Assembly (NCBI GenBank): GCA_027487555.1
Contig: JAIYDI010000037.1
Location: 20,927-84,926 of the forward strand
DNA length: 64,000 bases
Direction of reading: 5' to 3'
Source of the DNA: Hyphomicrobiales bacterium
GTDB taxonomy: Bacteria; Pseudomonadota; Alphaproteobacteria; Rhizobiales; Devosiaceae
The notes beneath the pieces are model-generated. The model searched no databases. It was not told the origin of the DNA and saw only the letters and a list, made by a program, of their open reading frames with translations. A program made the position numbers and the translations under genes. Shown in pieces: positions 17,466-26,756 of this stretch (the first letter of the stretch is position 1; each line of letters opens with the position of its first letter).

Positions 17466-18934
17466 TCGTACTGCTCCCGGTACTTGCGCACGATATAGAG
17501 CGCGTAGATGTTCATGCCGAGCGTCACGACAAACAGCGTGAGGCCGAGGGCGAAGGCGACGAGGGTCTGCGGCGAGTTGAACTCGAGGTCGCCCGTCAGC
17601 TGGCTGACGATCTTGACGGTGATGGTGGTCATCGCCTCGAGCGGATTGATGGTGAGCTTGGCGGCGACGCCGGCGGCGAGGACCACGATCATGGTTTCGC
17701 CGATGGCGCGCGAGCCGGTCAGCAGCAGGGCGCCGACGATGCCAGGGAGCGCCGCGGGCAGGATCACCCGGCGGATGGTTTCGGACCGGGTGGCGCCGAG
17801 CGCAAGGGATCCGTCGCGCATGGCGCGCGGCACGGCGGTGATCACGTCATCGGACAGCGAGGAGACCAGCGGGATCAGCATCACGCCCATCACGAGGCCG
17901 GCGGTGAGCACCGACTGGGCCTGGATGAACGGTGTGCCGCCGGCAAGCGCGGCGGAGAGATCGCGCAGGAAGGGCCCCATCGTGATCAAGGCGAAGATGC
18001 CATAGACGATGGTGGGGATGCCGGCGAGCAGCTCAAGCAGCGGCTTCACGATGGACCGCACCTTGGGGGACGCATATTCGCCCATGTAGATGGCGGACAT
18101 GAGCCCGATCGGCACGGCGAACAGCATCGAGACAGCGGCGATATAGAGTGTACCGGCAAGCAGTGGAATGAGACCGAACTGACCCTCGCTGCCGCCCGAA
18201 CCTGCCGCTGCGAAGCGCGGATCCCATACGGTGCCGAAGAAAAAGCCGAGCGGGTTCACTTCGGAAAAGAAGCGGATGGTCTCGCCGAGCATCGACAGGA
18301 CGATGCCGATGGTGGTGAGAACCGCTACCGTCGAGGCGACCACGAGCGTGCTCAGGACGACGCGCTCGACCTTGTTGCGGGCGCGGAGGCGCAGCCGCAC
18401 CTGCCGATAAGCGAAGTAGGCGCCCCCCGCAGACGCGAGGACAACGAGGATCTGCCCGATGATGCGATACATCGCATGATCATTGCTGACTTCGGCGGCG
18501 AGCGTGACCATGTAGTCGGCGCCGGCTTCGGAAATGCTGAACTGCGCCGCACTGGCCGCTTCGCGCAGGGCGAGGAAGGTCGGCGGGACCTTGTCGCCGG
18601 TCAGGCCGAGCGCCTCAAGCGCGCGGACCGCATCATGCACGATGCCAACGGCGAGGCTGGCCTGGGCGGGGTCGGCGATCCGGCTGCTGACTTCGGCAGT
18701 GATCTTGCCTTCGACGATGAACCCCGTGGCAAAGGACCAGACAAGAAAGAGCGCAATAGCAGGAAGCGTCGCGAGGATGAAGGCGAACCAGCCGTGATAG
18801 GCGGGCAGCGAGTGCGGGACTTCGCCCTTGCTGCGATCGGCCGCTGCGGCGAGACCGCGGGCCTTCTGGGCTGCCATCAGATAGGCGACAGCCCCGATGC
18901 CGATGACGATGGCGATGAGCCAACCGGTGGACAT
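17462..18934 (-). CDS. pstC: Phosphate ABC transporter permease PstC
   Basis: Inner membrane subunit paired with PstA, 490 residues. It has a lipid-anchored-looking N-terminal helix, a roughly 150-residue extension with a second helix (FILATLPAIALFLVWSFATGF), then the permease domain with IYMGEYASPKVRSIVKPLLELLAGIP and the coupling loop MRDGSLALGATRSETIRRVILP. The length agrees with the long alphaproteobacterial form. It is separated from pstS by 90 bases that contain a terminator-like hairpin. Confidence 0.95.
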   Translation of the reverse strand: MSTGWLIAIVIGIGAVAYLMAAQKARGLAAAADRSKGEVPHSLPAYHGWFAFILATLPAIALFLVWSFATGFIVEGKITAEVSSRIADPAQASLAVGIVHDAVRALEALGLTGDKVPPTFLALREAASAAQFSISEAGADYMVTLAAEVSNDHAMYRIIGQILVVLASAGGAYFAYRQVRLRLRARNKVERVVLSTLVVASTVAVLTTIGIVLSMLGETIRFFSEVNPLGFFFGTVWDPRFAAAGSGGSEGQFGLIPLLAGTLYIAAVSMLFAVPIGLMSAIYMGEYASPKVRSIVKPLLELLAGIPTIVYGIFALITMGPFLRDLSAALAGGTPFIQAQSVLTAGLVMGVMLIPLVSSLSDDVITAVPRAMRDGSLALGATRSETIRRVILPAALPGIVGALLLTGSRAIGETMIVVLAAGVAAKLTINPLEAMTTITVKIVSQLTGDLEFNSPQTLVAFALGLTLFVVTLGMNIYALYIVRKYREQYE

Positions 18935-18979
18935 GGGCAGGAACCTCCTGAGGGCTCTGGTCGAGGAAAACGCGATAGG

Positions 18980-19015
18980 AAAACGAAAGGCGCGGGACCT
19001 GGGAGGCCCCGCGCC
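18980..19015 (-). terminator. Terminator-like hairpin between pstS and pstC
   Basis: On the minus strand GGCGCGGG (19015-19008) pairs with CCCGCGCC (18996-18989) across an 11-base loop, followed by TTTCGTTTTCC. It sits just after the pstS stop. Partial termination here would make more PstS than membrane subunits, a common design in ABC import operons. Confidence 0.75.
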
Positions 19016-19024
19016 AGAGGCAGA

Positions 19025-20047
19025 TTACATCGTGGTGCCGGCTTCGAAGGCGGCGCGGGCAGCGTCACGCTCGGCGTCGGGCGCCGGGACGAGACCATAC
19101 TCGGCCAGCGGCGAGTCCGGGCCGACCATCTCGTCGGAGAGGAAGAACTCGACATATTCCTTGAGGCCCGGGATCACGCCGATATGCGCCTTCTTCACGT
19201 AGAAGAAGAGCGGACGGCTGACCGGGTACTCGCCCGAGGCGACGGAGTCGACGGAGGGAACGACGCCACCGACGGTCGCGACCTTCAGCTTGTCAGCGTT
19301 GTTTTCGTAGAAGGAAAGCCCGAACACGCCCACGCCGGTCTTGTTGGCGTCGATGCGGGCAAGCGTCTCGGTGTAGTCGCCGTCGATATCCACGGCCTTG
19401 CCGTCCTTGCGGACTGCGTGGCAGGTCTTGGTGACGTCATCCTTGGCAACGCCAGCGGCTTCGAGAGCGGCCTTGTCGCAGCCGGCGTCGAGGACCTTGG
19501 TCTCGAACACTTCGCGGGTGCCGTGCTTCTCGCCCGGGATATAGGCGGCGATGTCCCAAGCCGGGAAGGCCGGGTTCACTTCGTTCCACTTGGTGTAGGG
19601 GTTGTCGACCAGCTTGCCGTCCATGACGAGCTTGGCGGCCAGCGCCTTGTAGATGTCGACGGGCTGGATGGCGAAATCCGGGCCGGCGATGTCGGTGGCA
19701 AACACGATGCCATCGTAGCCGAACTTGACTTCCTGCACGTCGGTCACGCCGGCGGTCTTGCAGCTTTCCAGCTCATCCGCCTTCATCGAACGGGAGGAGT
19801 TGGCGATGTCGATCTTGTCCTCGCCGACGCCTTCGCAGAACTGCTTGATGCCGGCGCCCGAACCGCCGGACTCGACGACGGGGGTCTTGAAGTCGGGGTA
19901 GGTCTCGCCGAACGTCTCGGCGACGATCTTGGCGTAGGGCAGCACGGTCGAGGAACCGGCAACCTGGATCTGGTCACGGGCAACAGCGGCACCCATGCCG
20001 GCGGCGAGCGCGATGACGGCGGCGCTGGCGAAAACTGCGACTTTCAT
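19025..20047 (-). CDS. pstS: Phosphate-binding periplasmic protein PstS
   Basis: A 340-residue periplasmic receptor of the phosphate importer. A clear signal peptide (MKVAVFASAAVIALAAGMGAAVA) precedes DQIQVAGSSTVLPYAKIVAETF. The phosphate-binding residues fall in AGSSTVLP, ESGGSGAG and NSSRSMKADE. The ATG at 20047 is fixed by AAGGGACT at good spacing and by the signal peptide; the longer frame to 20119 is not needed. A PHO box lies 100-130 bases upstream. Confidence 0.95.
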   Translation of the reverse strand: MKVAVFASAAVIALAAGMGAAVARDQIQVAGSSTVLPYAKIVAETFGETYPDFKTPVVESGGSGAGIKQFCEGVGEDKIDIANSSRSMKADELESCKTAGVTDVQEVKFGYDGIVFATDIAGPDFAIQPVDIYKALAAKLVMDGKLVDNPYTKWNEVNPAFPAWDIAAYIPGEKHGTREVFETKVLDAGCDKAALEAAGVAKDDVTKTCHAVRKDGKAVDIDGDYTETLARIDANKTGVGVFGLSFYENNADKLKVATVGGVVPSVDSVASGEYPVSRPLFFYVKKAHIGVIPGLKEYVEFFLSDEMVGPDSPLAEYGLVPAPDAERDAARAAFEAGTTM

Positions 20048-20146
20048 TTGAGTCCCTTTCAGGAATGTTTGGGCGCGGCAGAGTTGTGAGGGGTCTTTGT
20101 CCCCGTCGCCCGTTTGCATCCCGGAACCTATGTGGGCTGCCCAAAG

Positions 20147-20180
20147 CTTTTATGACAGTGATCTATCGGTTTTATGACAA
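20147..20180 (-). promoter_or_regulatory. PHO box upstream of pstS
   Basis: On the minus strand TGTCATAAAA occurs twice, at 20179-20170 and 20157-20148, exactly 22 bases apart (two 11-bp PhoB repeat units). CATAGG at 20132-20127 lies 15 bases downstream and could be the -10 element. The position fits PhoB activation of pstS and the genes after it. Confidence 0.8.
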
Positions 20181-20255
20181 GATAAGTCATTGTAATGAAA
20201 CAGTAAAATCAGAAGAATGCGGATCATGGCCTGTGGATCGTCGTCTTTGTCATAT

Positions 20256-21524
20256 TCAGCGGCGGAACAGTACGTCGACTTCCGTGCCGGTGCCGGGGGT
20301 GGAGCGGATAGCCATCTCGCCCTGATGCCGGCTGACGATATGCTTGACGATGGCAAGGCCGAGCCCGGTGCCGCGCTTCTTGCGGCTGGAATCGGCATCG
20401 ACGCGGTAGAAGCGCTCGGTCAGCCGTGGCACATGCTCGGCGGCAACGCCCGGCCCATGGTCGGTGACGGTAAGCTTGGCGGCAAAGCCCGGCCTTTCGG
20501 CGGCGACAAGCGCGATCCTGACCCGCCTGCCGTCGGCGCCGTACTTGATGGCGTTGTCGACGAGGTTCTCGACGACCTCGTACAGCTCGTCGCGATCGCC
20601 GCGGATCGGCTCGAGGCCGGCGACAAGATCGAGTGCAATCTCCACATTCGCGTCGGCGGCCAAGGGGGAGAGTCCCTCCGCCACTTCGCGCACCAGCACC
20701 TCGATATCGACCGGCTGGGTGGGCCGCATGTGCTGGCGCATCTCGATGCGGCTCAGCGACAGGAGGTCTTCGATGAGCTTGGCCATGCGTGTGGCCTGGC
20801 CGCGCATCAGGCCCAGGAACTTCTCGCGCGCCTGCTTGTCGTTGGCGGCGGGGCCGACGAGCGTGTCGATGAAGCCGATGAGCGAGGTGAGCGGCGTGCG
20901 CAACTCGTGGCTGGCATTGGCGACGAAGTCGGAGCGCAGCGCCTCGAGCCGGCGCTGCTCCGTCAGGCTCTGGAGTGTGATGACGAGCACGCCGGTGTTT
21001 TCGGGATCATCCTCGGCCAATGGCGCGACGGTGACCTTGTACCAGGTCTCGTTCGGCACCTGCTGGTGCAATTCGACGGTGCGCGTGCCGTGGATGCGCG
21101 TCTCCTCGATGGCATCGATCAGCACCGGGAAGCGCATGGAATAGGCAATGGGCACCCCATTGACCACGGCAGGAAAGTGGATGCCGGCCGCAGGGTTGAC
21201 ATGCACGACCAGCGAACGGCGATCGACAATGACGCACGGGTCTGGCAGGGCGTCGGCGAGTCGCCGCACGGCCTCGGCAAAACCGGTATCGCCGGTGGGG
21301 CGGACAATCGGCGGCGCCTCCGCCTCCCGCGCATCGGGGGCGAAGACGCCGAGCAGGAGCACGGCGGAATAGCCCAGCAGGCTGATCCACGGATCGAGCT
21401 CGCTCAGCGCACTCAGCATAAGGAACACCACCCCGATGGCGAGGAGCAGCGGCAGGCGGCCATAGAAACGGCTCCTGAGGCTCAGGCCGGCGCTCGCCAT
21501 TTCGCTCCTGGTTTCGTCTGCCAT
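20256..21524 (-). CDS. phoR: Phosphate regulon sensor histidine kinase PhoR
   Basis: A 422-residue inner membrane kinase. Two helices (about 22-42 and 48-62) are followed by a PAS-like domain (about 85-185) and the DHp domain with phospho-accepting H206 in VANASHELRTPLTSL. The ATPase domain has N-box NLVDNAIKYGADG, DHGPGV, RFYRVDADSSRKKRGTGLGL and the final G box. The lack of a large periplasmic domain is typical of PhoR, which reads phosphate through PhoU and Pst. It is the first gene of the regulon and divergent from ppk2. Confidence 0.94.
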   Translation of the reverse strand: MADETRSEMASAGLSLRSRFYGRLPLLLAIGVVFLMLSALSELDPWISLLGYSAVLLLGVFAPDAREAEAPPIVRPTGDTGFAEAVRRLADALPDPCVIVDRRSLVVHVNPAAGIHFPAVVNGVPIAYSMRFPVLIDAIEETRIHGTRTVELHQQVPNETWYKVTVAPLAEDDPENTGVLVITLQSLTEQRRLEALRSDFVANASHELRTPLTSLIGFIDTLVGPAANDKQAREKFLGLMRGQATRMAKLIEDLLSLSRIEMRQHMRPTQPVDIEVLVREVAEGLSPLAADANVEIALDLVAGLEPIRGDRDELYEVVENLVDNAIKYGADGRRVRIALVAAERPGFAAKLTVTDHGPGVAAEHVPRLTERFYRVDADSSRKKRGTGLGLAIVKHIVSRHQGEMAIRSTPGTGTEVDVLFRR

Positions 21525-21611
21525 AAGGCCATCCTCAAGGGCGCCGCCAGCGGTGCGCTGCTGCGCGATCCCCCATTTCGCGCGATTCGCCCGCCTTGCA
21601 AGATCGCGCTA

Positions 21612-21644
21612 CTCATATCACGCTCATGTCGCCGTCATGACAGT
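21612..21644. promoter_or_regulatory. Candidate PHO box shared by phoR and ppk2
   Basis: Three adjacent 11-base units each carry TCAT at the same phase (21613, 21624, 21635). Read on the minus strand the first unit is a perfect CTGTCAT core. The site lies 88 bases upstream of phoR and only 12 bases before the ppk2 ATG, so geometry favours phoR as the main target. Confidence 0.55.
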
Positions 21645-21656
21645 CAGGAGTTCCCC

Positions 21657-22514
21657 ATGACCGACCCGTTCGAGGGTTTCGATCTCGACAATCCCGCACT
21701 GCCGCGCTCGATCAAGAAGAAGGCGCTTGGGTCGGGTGGCTACCCCTATGAAGAAAAGATGGATTCGGACGCCTATGATGCCGAGATGACCGTCGTGCAG
21801 ACGCAACTGGCGCTGCTGCAGCAGGATCAGGCAAAGAGCGGGCGTCGGATCGTCATCCTGTTCGAGGGGCGCGATGCGGCGGGCAAGGGCGGCTCCATCG
21901 CCACCTACCTGCAATATCTCAACCCGCGCTACAACATGACGGTGGCGCTCTCGAAACCATCGGACCGCGAGCGGACGCAGTGGTATTTCCAGCGCTATGT
22001 CGACTGGCTGCCGGCTGCCGGTGAGCAGGTGCTGTTCGACCGCAGCTGGTACAACCGCGCCGGCGTTGAGCCGGTGATGGGGTTCTGCACGCCCGAGGAG
22101 ACGACGAAGTTCCTCGGCGAGGTGTCGCATTTCGAGCAGATGCTGACCAATGACGGCATCCACCTGTTCAAGTTCTGGCTCGCCATCGGGCGCGAGATGC
22201 AGCTGAAGCGCTTCCACGATCGGCGCCACGATCCGCTCAAGGTGTGGAAGCTGTCGCCGGTGGACATGAAGGCGCTCGAAAAGTTCGACGACTATTCCGT
22301 GGCGCGCAACCGCATGTTCGAAGCGAGCCATACAGACCACGCGCCGTGGCGTGTGATCCTCAACAATGACAAACGGCGCGGCCGGCTCGCGATCCTGCGT
22401 TCGGTGCTGCACGAAATCGAGTATGCGGGCAAGGATGTGAAAGCCGTGGGGGCGATCGACAGGAAGATCGCGCTCACCCCGGAGGCATTCAGGCACGGGC
22501 ATCATAACATGTGA
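21657..22514 (+). CDS. ppk2: Polyphosphate kinase 2
   Basis: Transfers phosphate between polyphosphate and nucleotides; family members often run towards NTP synthesis from polyphosphate. Of its 285 residues, the P-loop FEGRDAAGKGGS is at 69-80, the lid RERTQWYFQRYVDWLPAAGE follows, and FDRSWYNRAGVEPVMGF carries the second conserved aspartate. The single-domain size points to class I PPK2. The ATG at 21657 has AGGAG 7 bases upstream. Its place next to phoR and a PHO box suggests polyphosphate use tied to phosphate starvation. Confidence 0.94.
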   Translation: MTDPFEGFDLDNPALPRSIKKKALGSGGYPYEEKMDSDAYDAEMTVVQTQLALLQQDQAKSGRRIVILFEGRDAAGKGGSIATYLQYLNPRYNMTVALSKPSDRERTQWYFQRYVDWLPAAGEQVLFDRSWYNRAGVEPVMGFCTPEETTKFLGEVSHFEQMLTNDGIHLFKFWLAIGREMQLKRFHDRRHDPLKVWKLSPVDMKALEKFDDYSVARNRMFEASHTDHAPWRVILNNDKRRGRLAILRSVLHEIEYAGKDVKAVGAIDRKIALTPEAFRHGHHNM

Positions 22515-22545
22515 TGTCACTGGCTGATGGCGTTGTCTTCGCCAG

Positions 22546-22708
22546 TAGTCGGCGCCCCTCTCCCGCCCGCGGGGGAGGGTGGCGCACAGCGCCGGGTGGG
22601 GGGTGCCGCTTGCGCTAAATCTCTATTCGCCTTGCATAATTCGGCACAAGGTGCCCCCCTCACCCGCCCTTCGGGCACCCTTTCCCTCACGAGGGAGAGG
22701 CCCGACTG
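22546..22708. repeat. Palindromic intergenic element, copy B (inverted relative to copy A)
   Basis: The left arm holds GGTGGGGGGTGCCGCTTGCG and the right arm, inverted, TGAGGGGGGCACCTTG. These are the two arms of copy A in opposite order, so this is the same element in reverse orientation. It ends in GAGAGGCCCGACTG, like copy A's GGAGTCCCGACTG. It occupies half of the 363-bp gap between ppk2 and the next gene; the rest shows nothing I can name. Confidence 0.75.
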
Positions 22709-22877
22709 CGGGACCTGCGCCAGATGCGACCCGTTCGCGACCGCCGATTGCCCCTGCCCGCCGTCACCCGTTTGACATCCTTGCGGAAACCCGCTCACAT
22801 GCGTCAACAATCCGTTAAGCCTCACTTGGGGGCGGCGGGCCCGACCGGCAGGGCGCTGTCCGGGAAGGGAGAAAAAG

Positions 22878-23693
22878 GTGGCAGGGGTTTCGGGCGCCAA
22901 CGCGGCGGCAAGCGTCAGGCGGGCAGTGGATGTGCATAATGAAGCGGGGGCCGGGCCGTTCGTGCTCGCCTGTGATCACGCCTCGAACCGCATTCCGGAG
23001 CGCTATGGTACGCTCGGCCTTACGGCGGCGGACAGGGTGCGGCATATCGCTTGGGATCCGGGCGCACTGCCGGTGGCACTCAGGCTCTGCGAAGTGCTTG
23101 ATGCGCCACTCGTCGCTTCCACGGTGAGCCGGCTGGTGATTGACTGCAACCGCGACCACGGTGCGCCGGACCTGATCCCCGTGATCAGCGAGCGCACGAG
23201 TATTCCAGGCAATGCCGAGGTTACCGCCGAGGATCGTGCGCGGCGGATCGCGGAGTTTCACACCCCATTCCACGCAGCGCTGGACGGTGTGATTTCCCGC
23301 AGGCTAGCCGCCGGCCAGCCGACCGTGCTGGTAACGGTGCACTCGTTCACGCCTGTCTACAAGGATGTGTGGCGGCCCTGGCCGATCGGGCTCATCCACG
23401 GGCACGACATTCGGATGACGCGGGCGCTGGCCGATGCGCTGGTTGCCGATGCGCCCGGGTTGAACCTCGGGTGGAACGAGCCCTATTCGGCGCTTGAAGG
23501 CGTCACCTACACGCTCGAGCACCATGGCAACGCGCGCGGACTCGATGCCGCGATGATCGAAATCCGCCACGACGAAATTCTCGAACCCGACGGGATTGCC
23601 CTCTGGGCGGACCGTCTGGCGCGCTGCCTGCCGATCGCGCTCGGCGCCATCGGCGGAGCGGCGCGATATGAAGCAACTTCCACAGGGGCATGA
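22878..23693 (+). CDS. N-formylglutamate amidohydrolase family protein
   Basis: A 271-residue zinc-dependent amidohydrolase of the FGase/HutG fold. Conserved parts are ACDHASNRIPERYG (31-44), VIDCNRDHGAPDL near 87-99, VTVHSFTPVYKD and the C-terminal ALEGVTYTLEHHGN and MIEIRHDEI. The usual reaction is hydrolysis of N-formylglutamate in histidine breakdown, but no hut genes are near. Its place beside a permease and a glutamine-synthetase-like ligase suggests it may cleave a gamma-glutamyl amide instead (inference). A GTG start at 22878 follows GGGAGAAAAAG. Confidence 0.83.
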   Translation: MAGVSGANAAASVRRAVDVHNEAGAGPFVLACDHASNRIPERYGTLGLTAADRVRHIAWDPGALPVALRLCEVLDAPLVASTVSRLVIDCNRDHGAPDLIPVISERTSIPGNAEVTAEDRARRIAEFHTPFHAALDGVISRRLAAGQPTVLVTVHSFTPVYKDVWRPWPIGLIHGHDIRMTRALADALVADAPGLNLGWNEPYSALEGVTYTLEHHGNARGLDAAMIEIRHDEILEPDGIALWADRLARCLPIALGAIGGAARYEATSTGA

Positions 23694-23711
23694 GGGCAGG
23701 AAGGCATCGGC

Positions 23712-25250
23712 ATGACACACGAAAACCACGAGGACAAAAAGCTCCTCCACTCGATGGGCTACGCGCAGGAACTGGCGCGGCGAATGAGCGGGTTCTCCAA
23801 CTTCGCGATTTCGTTTTCCATCATCTGCATCTTGTCTGGCGGCATCAATTCCTTCGCGCAGGCCACCGGGTCGATCGGTGGCGCGGGGGCGGGTATCGCT
23901 TGGATCGTCGGCTGCGCCATATCGGGCCTGTTCGCGCTCGCGATGGCGCAGATCGCCTCGGCCTATCCGACAGCGGGCGGGCTCTATCACTGGGGCTCGA
24001 TCCTCGGGAACCGCTTCATAGGCTGGATCACGGCCTGGCTGAACCTGCTTGGGCTCATCACCGTGATGGGCGCGATCAATATCGGTACGGCTTTCTTCTT
24101 CCAGGGCACGTTCGGCTCCCTGATCGGCATGACAACGGACCCGCTGCATATCGTGCTGTTTGTCGTGCTGATCACCGCGTTGCAGGCGGTCGTCAATCAC
24201 CTCGGCATCAGGCTGACCGCGCTGCTGACCGACTGGTCGGGTTACCTGATCCTCATCACCACGGTGGTGCTTGTGGTGGCGCTGCTGGCATTCGCGCCTT
24301 CGCATGACTGGAGCCGGCTGTGGACCTTCACCAACTATTCGGGTGAGGCGGGCGGCAACGTGTTCCCGCAGAGCGACAACATGCTCTATCTCTTCGCGCT
24401 CTGCCTGTTGCTGCCCATCTACACCATCACAGGCTACGACGCCTCCGCACACACAGCCGAAGAGACCAAGAACGCTGCCATGTCGGTGCCCAAGGGCATC
24501 GTCAACGCGGTGATCATCTCCTCGATTGCAGGCTGGATCATGGTATCGGCGATCATGATCGCCATCCCGGACCTGGCCGAGGGCGCCAAGCAGGGCTTCT
24601 CGGTCTTCTATCTGACCATGTCCGCCGTACTGCCGTCCTGGCTCGTGACCATCCTGTTTCTGGCCATCCTCGTGGCGCAGTTCATCTGCGGTCTGGCGAC
24701 TGTGACTTCGACCTCGCGCATGCTCTACGCGTTCGGCCGTGACGGCGGCGTGCCGGTGTTCTCGAAGCAGATTGCCAGTGTGTCGACGCGCTTCCGCACG
24801 CCGGTCATCGCGATCTGGACGGGCGCGGTGCTGGAAGTGCTGTTCGTCTGGCTGGCGCAGACCCAGTCGGTGGGCGGCACCAACATCTACACGCTCACCG
24901 TCAACGCGACCCTGATCTTCGTGTTCCTCAGCTTCGCCGTGCCGATCGTGGCCGGGTTCTTCGCCATCGGTACGCCGAAGTGGCCGAAGCAGGGGCCGTG
25001 GACGATGGGGATCGCGCTGTACAAGCTGGTCGCCGTGCTGGTGGTGCTGTCGATGGCACTGATCATCTTCATCGCTATCCAGCCGCCGAACGGGCAGGTG
25101 CTGTGGATCACGCTCGCCTTCCTCGCGTTGGCTGCCATCATTTGGTTCGCCTTCGAGAACAAGCGCTTCCAGGGCCCGCCGGTGGGCGACATCATCAAGA
25201 AGAAGCAGGCGGAAATCGCCGCCATCGAAGCCAAGTACGGCGAGGCATAA
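23712..25250 (+). CDS. APC family amino acid or amine permease
   Basis: A 512-residue inner membrane transporter with about 12 helices. The opening LARRMSGFSNFAISFSIICILSGGINSF and AYPTAGGLYHWGSILG match the amino acid/choline transporter (ACT) branch of APC permeases, which includes GABA and polyamine carriers. ITGYDASAHTAEETKNAAMSVPKGI is another hallmark. It starts 18 bases after the amidohydrolase gene and lies 78 bases before the ligase gene, so the three are probably one transcript. The substrate is probably an amino acid or amine. Confidence 0.88.
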   Translation: MTHENHEDKKLLHSMGYAQELARRMSGFSNFAISFSIICILSGGINSFAQATGSIGGAGAGIAWIVGCAISGLFALAMAQIASAYPTAGGLYHWGSILGNRFIGWITAWLNLLGLITVMGAINIGTAFFFQGTFGSLIGMTTDPLHIVLFVVLITALQAVVNHLGIRLTALLTDWSGYLILITTVVLVVALLAFAPSHDWSRLWTFTNYSGEAGGNVFPQSDNMLYLFALCLLLPIYTITGYDASAHTAEETKNAAMSVPKGIVNAVIISSIAGWIMVSAIMIAIPDLAEGAKQGFSVFYLTMSAVLPSWLVTILFLAILVAQFICGLATVTSTSRMLYAFGRDGGVPVFSKQIASVSTRFRTPVIAIWTGAVLEVLFVWLAQTQSVGGTNIYTLTVNATLIFVFLSFAVPIVAGFFAIGTPKWPKQGPWTMGIALYKLVAVLVVLSMALIIFIAIQPPNGQVLWITLAFLALAAIIWFAFENKRFQGPPVGDIIKKKQAEIAAIEAKYGEA

Positions 25251-25328
25251 GTCCTGGCCGAGGCCAAGGGAATCGCGGCGGGCCGCCGCGATTCCCCAAT
25301 ATCAACAAGACATACCGGGGAGACACCC

Positions 25329-26690
25329 ATGGCCGCCTATACACTCGAACAGCTCAAGGCCGACGTGAAGGCCGGCACCATCGACACGGTGCTCGTGGCG
25401 TTTCCCGACATGCAGGGCCGGCTGATCGGCAAGCGCTTCCAGGCGGAGTTCTTCCTCGAAGGCGCCATCGACGAGACGCATGGCTGCGACTATCTGCTTG
25501 CCAATGATATCGATATGGAGCCGGTGCCCGGCTACGAGGCGGCGAACTGGGGCAAGGGCTATGGCGATTTCGTCATGAAGCCGGATGTCTCGACGCTGAT
25601 GAAGGCGACCTGGCTCGAGGGCACGGCGATCATCCTCGCCGACCTCGTCGACCACCATCACCACGAGCCTATTCCACATAGCCCGCGCGCCATTTTGAAG
25701 GCGCAGCTCCAGCGGCTCGACTCCCTGGGGCTGACGGCGAATTTTGCCTCGGAGCTCGAGTTCTATCTGTTCGACGAGAGTTTCCGTTCGGCCTGGGACA
25801 AGGGCTACAAGAACCTGACGACGGCCGGCTATTACGTCGAGGACTACCATATCTTCCAGACGACCAAGGAAGAGGGGGTGATGCGGGCGGTGCGCAAGCA
25901 GCTGCAGGCTTCCGGTATCCCTGTGGAGAACTCGAAGGGCGAGTGGGGCCCGGGCCAGGAAGAAATCAATGTGCGCTATGCCGATGCGCTGACCATGGCC
26001 GACCGCCATGTGATCATGAAGAACGGCATCAAGGAGATCGCGCATTTCCAGGGCAAGGCGATCACCTTCATGGCGAAGTGGGATTTCGGCCTCGCCGGCT
26101 CGTCGAGCCATATCCACATGTCGCTGGCGGACAAGAAGGGCAATATCTTCTTTGATCCCAAGGCTGAGCTGGGGATGAGCGAGACGATGCGCCATTACGT
26201 GGCGGGGCTGCTGAAATACGCGCCCGACATCACCTATTTCCTCGCGCCCTATATCAACTCGTACAAGCGCTTCCAGGTGGGCACCTTCGCGCCGACCAAG
26301 GCGATCTGGAGCCGCGACAACCGCACGGCCGGGTTCCGTCTGTGTGGCGAGGAGACCAAGGGCGTGCGCATCGAGTGCCGCATCGGCGGTGCCGATCTCA
26401 ACCCGTACCTGGCGTTCGCGGCGCTGATCGCGGCGGGGCTCAAGGGCATCGAGGACAAGCTGCCGCTCGAGGCGCCCTATTCCGGTGACGCCTATTCGGG
26501 CAAGAAACTGCGTGAAGTGTCGAAGACATTGCGGGATGCGACCGAGGCGCTGAAGAAATCCAAGCTGTTGCGCGAGGCGATGGGCGACAAGGTGGTGGAC
26601 CATTATGTGCACACGGCCGAGTGGGAGCAGTTCGAGTACGATCGTCGCGTCACGGACTGGGAGCTGAAGCGCGGCTTCGAGCGGAGCTGA
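25329..26690 (+). CDS. Glutamine synthetase family protein, probable gamma-glutamylamide ligase
   Basis: A 453-residue protein with the GS fold, shorter and more diverged than GlnA. Active-site segments can be placed: metal-binding ASELEFYLFDE, EWGPGQEEINVRY, SSHIHMSL, the ATP and phosphate arginines in WSRDNRTAGFRL, and ECRIGGADLNPYLAFAA. Such GlnA3/PuuA/IpuC-type ligases join glutamate to an amine rather than ammonia. The permease upstream and the aldehyde and alcohol dehydrogenases downstream support amine breakdown through a gamma-glutamyl intermediate (inference). The substrate is not determined. Confidence 0.87.
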   Translation: MAAYTLEQLKADVKAGTIDTVLVAFPDMQGRLIGKRFQAEFFLEGAIDETHGCDYLLANDIDMEPVPGYEAANWGKGYGDFVMKPDVSTLMKATWLEGTAIILADLVDHHHHEPIPHSPRAILKAQLQRLDSLGLTANFASELEFYLFDESFRSAWDKGYKNLTTAGYYVEDYHIFQTTKEEGVMRAVRKQLQASGIPVENSKGEWGPGQEEINVRYADALTMADRHVIMKNGIKEIAHFQGKAITFMAKWDFGLAGSSSHIHMSLADKKGNIFFDPKAELGMSETMRHYVAGLLKYAPDITYFLAPYINSYKRFQVGTFAPTKAIWSRDNRTAGFRLCGEETKGVRIECRIGGADLNPYLAFAALIAAGLKGIEDKLPLEAPYSGDAYSGKKLREVSKTLRDATEALKKSKLLREAMGDKVVDHYVHTAEWEQFEYDRRVTDWELKRGFERS

Positions 26691-26756
26691 GGCTTGCTGC
26701 GCAACACGGCTGCTACTATGTTGCGATAATCGCAACAGCCGCATCGCGAGGGCCAG

